From positions 1 to 64,000 of the forward strand of contig JARSSH010000021.1 of NCBI GenBank assembly GCA_029624815.1: a DNA stretch of 64,000 nt, read 5' to 3'. The notes under the pieces were generated by a model. That model did not search any database. It had not been told where the DNA came from and saw nothing but the letters and a program-made list of their open reading frames with translations. Both the position numbers and the translations under genes were made by a program. This document shows positions 61,309 to 64,000 of the stretch, one piece after another. Source of the stretch: Candidatus Competibacter sp. (GTDB lineage: Bacteria; Pseudomonadota; Gammaproteobacteria; Competibacterales; Competibacteraceae). Numbering within the stretch: the stretch's first letter is position 1; each line of letters starts with the position of its first letter.

Positions 61309-63510
61309 TTGCTGAGCGCGACGCTGTGGGAAGTCCGAGACAACAGCCAGCCGTTGCAAAAGCTGGCTGTCGACGATGAATGGCTGGACGATTTGCTGCT
61401 CCGCATCGACGACCTCTGCGCCATCGCCAGCGAATACCTTGAAGCGGATCAAGTCGAGCGCCTGCGCGACGCCTGCGGCTTCGCCGCCGAGGCGCATTCC
61501 GGCATTTACCGCAAGAGCGGCGAGCCGTACATCTTCCACCCCCTGGCGGTGGCCCGCATTCTCGCCAACGTCCGCTTCGACTACATCACCCTGCAAGCGG
61601 CCCTGCTGCACGATGTCATCGAGGACACCCATTACAGCAAGGAGCAGATCGGCGCCCGTTTCGGACCGGAAGTCGCCGATCTGGTGGACGGCGTCAGCAA
61701 GCTGACCCAGATCCAGTTCAACTCCAAGCTGGAGGCGCAGGCCGAAAATTTCCGCAAGATGTTCCTGGCCATGGCCAAGGATCTGCGGGTGATCATGATC
61801 AAGCTGGCCGACCGCTTGCACAACATGCGCACCCTCGGCGCCATGCGCCCGGAATCGCGCCGCCGCATCGCCCGTGAAACCCTGGAAATCTACGCGCCCA
61901 TCGCCGGTCGGCTGGGTATGAACCACCTGCGCCAGGAACTGGAAAATCTCGGTTTCAGCCACCTGTATCCGCTGCGCTTCCAGGTGTTGCGGGACGCGGT
62001 GCGCAAGCTGAGCGGCAACCGCCGCGAGATTGTCGGCCAGCTCGAAAGCCGCATTCAAACCCGTCTTGAAGAAGAGGGCATTCAGGCCCGGGTCATGGGT
62101 CGTGGCAAACATCTGTGGGGCATCTACCGAAAGATGCAGGGCAAGCGCCTGCCCTTCAAGGATGTCTACGACGTCTATGCGGTGCGCATCGTGGTCGACG
62201 TCGTGGATACCTGCTATCGCGTGCTGGGGGTGATGCACAATCTGTACAAGCCGTACATGAATCGGTTCAAGGACTACATCGCCATCCCCAAGGCCAACGG
62301 CTACCAGTCGTTGCACACGGTGCTGTTCGGCCCCAACAGCGTCCCGATCGAAGTGCAAATCCGCACCGAGGAAATGCATGTCATGGCCGAGGTCGGCGTC
62401 GCCGCGCACTGGCGCTACAAGTCCGGCGACGGCCAGGGCAACCAAACCCAGCAGCGCGCCCGCGAGTGGCTGCAAAAGTTGCTGGACATGCAGCGCCGCG
62501 CCGGCAACCCGGTGGAATTTCTGGAAAGCGTCAAGGTGGATTTGTTCCCGGACGAGATCTACGTATTCACCCCGCGCGGCGAGATCGTCGAACTGCCGCG
62601 CGGCGCCACCGCGGTGGACTTCGCCTACGCCATCCACTCCGATGTCGGCAATACCTGCGTGGGCGTCAAGGTGGATCGACGGCTGGCGCCGCTGCGCACG
62701 CCGCTGGCCACCGGCCAGACTGTCGAGGTCATCATCACGCCCACCGCCCGTCCTAATCCCGCTTGGCTGAATTTCGTGGTCACCGCCAAGGCCCGCTCCA
62801 GCATCCGCCACTATCTCAAGCACTTGCAGCGCGAGGAAGCGATTCTGCTGGGCAAGCGGCTGCTGGAAAAGGCGCTGGCCGGGCGCGTTGGCGGACTGGG
62901 CGAGCTGCCGGCGGCGCGGGTCCAGACCCTCCTGCGGGAATTCGGCCTGAGCCATTTCAACGATCTGCTGGCCGATATCGGGCTGGGCAACCGCTTCGCG
63001 GCGCTGATCGCCAAGCGGCTGGCGCCGGAGGACGGCGAAGACGAAACCCATCCGCCCGATGTCGATACCCAGCCGTTGTTGATCAAGGGCACCGAGGGCA
63101 CGGTGGTCGGCTTCGGCAAGTGCTGCCGACCGCTACCGGGGGACGCCATCATCGGTTATCTCAATACCGGGCGCGGGATCGTCATCCACCGCGACAATTG
63201 CAGGAATGTGGCCAGCTACAAGAAAAGCCCCGAGAAGTGGATCGAGGTGGAATGGGAGCAGTATCTCGGCGCCGATTTCAGCGCCGAGCTGCGGCTCGAG
63301 GTGGCCAATAAGCGCGGGGTGCTGGCCACCATCGCCGCCGCCATTTCCGCCGCCGACACCAACATCGAAACCATCAACACCACGGAGCGGGACGGCACCA
63401 CCACCACCGTGCATCTGCTGCTCAACGTCCGCGACCGGGCGCATTTGGCCCGAGTGATGCGCCAGTTGCGTACCTTGCCGGAAACGCTGAAGCTGGCCCG
63501 GCGCGGCTGA
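61309..63510 (+). CDS. spoT: Bifunctional (p)ppGpp synthetase/hydrolase SpoT
   Basis: SpoT both makes and degrades the stringent-response alarmone. The 733 residues hold an N-terminal HD hydrolase domain (YIFHPLAVARIL, LLHDVIEDTHYSKEQIG, VSKLTQIQF), a synthetase domain (GRGKHLWGIYRKMQGKRLPF, DVYAVRIVV), a TGS domain (IYVFTPRGEIVELPRGATAV) and a C-terminal ACT domain (EVANKRGVLATIAAAISAAD). The hydrolase residues are intact, so it is SpoT and not RelA. Translation seems to start at the TTG at 61309, eight bases after aggaga. The weak start codon may limit its amount. Confidence 0.95.
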   Translation: MLSATLWEVRDNSQPLQKLAVDDEWLDDLLLRIDDLCAIASEYLEADQVERLRDACGFAAEAHSGIYRKSGEPYIFHPLAVARILANVRFDYITLQAALLHDVIEDTHYSKEQIGARFGPEVADLVDGVSKLTQIQFNSKLEAQAENFRKMFLAMAKDLRVIMIKLADRLHNMRTLGAMRPESRRRIARETLEIYAPIAGRLGMNHLRQELENLGFSHLYPLRFQVLRDAVRKLSGNRREIVGQLESRIQTRLEEEGIQARVMGRGKHLWGIYRKMQGKRLPFKDVYDVYAVRIVVDVVDTCYRVLGVMHNLYKPYMNRFKDYIAIPKANGYQSLHTVLFGPNSVPIEVQIRTEEMHVMAEVGVAAHWRYKSGDGQGNQTQQRAREWLQKLLDMQRRAGNPVEFLESVKVDLFPDEIYVFTPRGEIVELPRGATAVDFAYAIHSDVGNTCVGVKVDRRLAPLRTPLATGQTVEVIITPTARPNPAWLNFVVTAKARSSIRHYLKHLQREEAILLGKRLLEKALAGRVGGLGELPAARVQTLLREFGLSHFNDLLADIGLGNRFAALIAKRLAPEDGEDETHPPDVDTQPLLIKGTEGTVVGFGKCCRPLPGDAIIGYLNTGRGIVIHRDNCRNVASYKKSPEKWIEVEWEQYLGADFSAELRLEVANKRGVLATIAAAISAADTNIETINTTERDGTTTTVHLLLNVRDRAHLARVMRQLRTLPETLKLARRG

Positions 63511-63576
63511 GCGCCTCGCCTCGGCCCTCCTTCGCGAACCTTGCCCCGAAGAGCCCATCGCAAGAGACCTTCCATC

Positions 63577-63963
63577 ATGCCCCGTGAAATCATCAAGACC
63601 GATCAGGCCCCCGCCGCCATCGGCACCTATTCCCAGGCGGTCAAGGTCGGCCGCGCCGTTTACCTGTCCGGTCAGATTCCGCTGGACCCCGCCACCATGC
63701 AGTTGGTCGATGGCGGCATGGAGGCGCGGATTCGCCGGGTGTTCGACAATTTGGCGGCGGTGGCCCGCGCCGCCGGCGGCGAACTGGCCGACACGGTCAA
63801 GTTGAACGTGTTCCTGACCGATCTCGGCCAATTCGCCCTGGTCAACCAAATCATGGCCGAGTATTTCCAGGAACCCTATCCGGCCCGGGCGGCGATCGGC
63901 GTCGCGGCCCTGCCGCGCGGCGCCGAGGTGGAAATGGACGCGGTGTTGATGCTGGACGAGTAA
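63577..63963 (+). CDS. ridA: RidA-family reactive imine deaminase
   Basis: RidA hydrolyses reactive enamine/imine intermediates from amino-acid enzymes. The 128 residues contain the signature [20 protein letters not shown], the catalytic arginine in [20 protein letters not shown] and the glutamate after it. I chose the ATG at 63577 ([20 protein letters not shown]). It follows spoT, as in many gammaproteobacteria. The last 37 bp of the window hold no complete gene. Confidence 0.95.
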   Translation: MPREIIKTDQAPAAIGTYSQAVKVGRAVYLSGQIPLDPATMQLVDGGMEARIRRVFDNLAAVARAAGGELADTVKLNVFLTDLGQFALVNQIMAEYFQEPYPARAAIGVAALPRGAEVEMDAVLMLDE

Positions 63964-64000
63964 CCGGTTCGAAATTGGGCGCCTCGACATGCCTGCCGGC

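Overview
The window reads as a GC-rich gammaproteobacterial chromosome segment. The evidence is the order rsmG-parA-parB-atpIBEFHAGDC-glmU, the pair fabA-fabB, the cluster gmk-rpoZ-spoT-ridA, opgG/opgH, and a type IV minor-pilin cluster in Pseudomonas-like order. The fused isobutyryl-CoA mutase, the AcuI-type reductase and the dense IS content would fit a Competibacteraceae-like (glycogen-accumulating) lineage. That placement is inference; no rRNA or other decisive marker is present.

Layout. 1-3.1 kb is an insertion-sequence scrapyard: an IS200-type transposase, a 107-bp tandem repeat, an IS66-type element with a frameshifted transposase, and two broken IS4-type fragments. 3.1-7.7 kb holds an AraC-type regulator divergent from a fused B12-dependent mutase (icmF). 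7.9-12.1 kb is an opgG / small coupled gene / opgH operon for periplasmic glucans, followed by a COG2908 phosphoesterase and a convergent btaA-btaB pair for betaine lipid. 15.3-24.9 kb carries rsmG, parAB and a complete F-type ATP synthase operon, with a clear promoter and terminator. 25-28.1 kb holds glmU, gltX, tRNA-Ala and tRNA-Glu. 28.3-29 kb is a VapC/Phd-type toxin-antitoxin pair. 29.1-37.3 kb is a visibly AT-richer minor pilin operon (fimT-pilV-pilW-pilX-pilY1-pilE) whose PilY1 has a PA14-like insert.

37.5-41.3 kb contains a PAS-GGDEF protein and a YgiQ radical-SAM protein. 41.4-48 kb is a cobalamin-riboswitch-led uptake operon (btuB-btuF-btuC-btuD-tonB) followed by mazG. 48.1-50.2 kb is acuI divergent from a FadR/GntR-type regulator. 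50.2-55.2 kb carries thiL, a small membrane protein, fabB, fabA, plsY, folB and folK. 55.3-59.8 kb carries an SH3-domain envelope protein, a MidA-like methyltransferase, a GCS2-like ligase and a membrane protein. 59.9-60.2 kb is a hairpin-rich relic resembling the end of an IS200/IS605-family element. It is followed by gmk, rpoZ, spoT and ridA.

Connections. The B12 uptake operon could supply the cofactor for IcmF. IcmF and AcuI both act on short-chain acyl-CoA esters. BtaAB, FabAB, PlsY and OpgGH together suggest active envelope remodelling. Most genes are ordinary housekeeping. The most interesting items are the IS605-like relic abutting gmk, the palindromic repeat read in frame inside ygiQ, the separate small gene between opgG and opgH, the PA14-bearing PilY1, the repeat motif shared by the araC and btaA upstream regions, and the palindromic pair upstream of rsmG.
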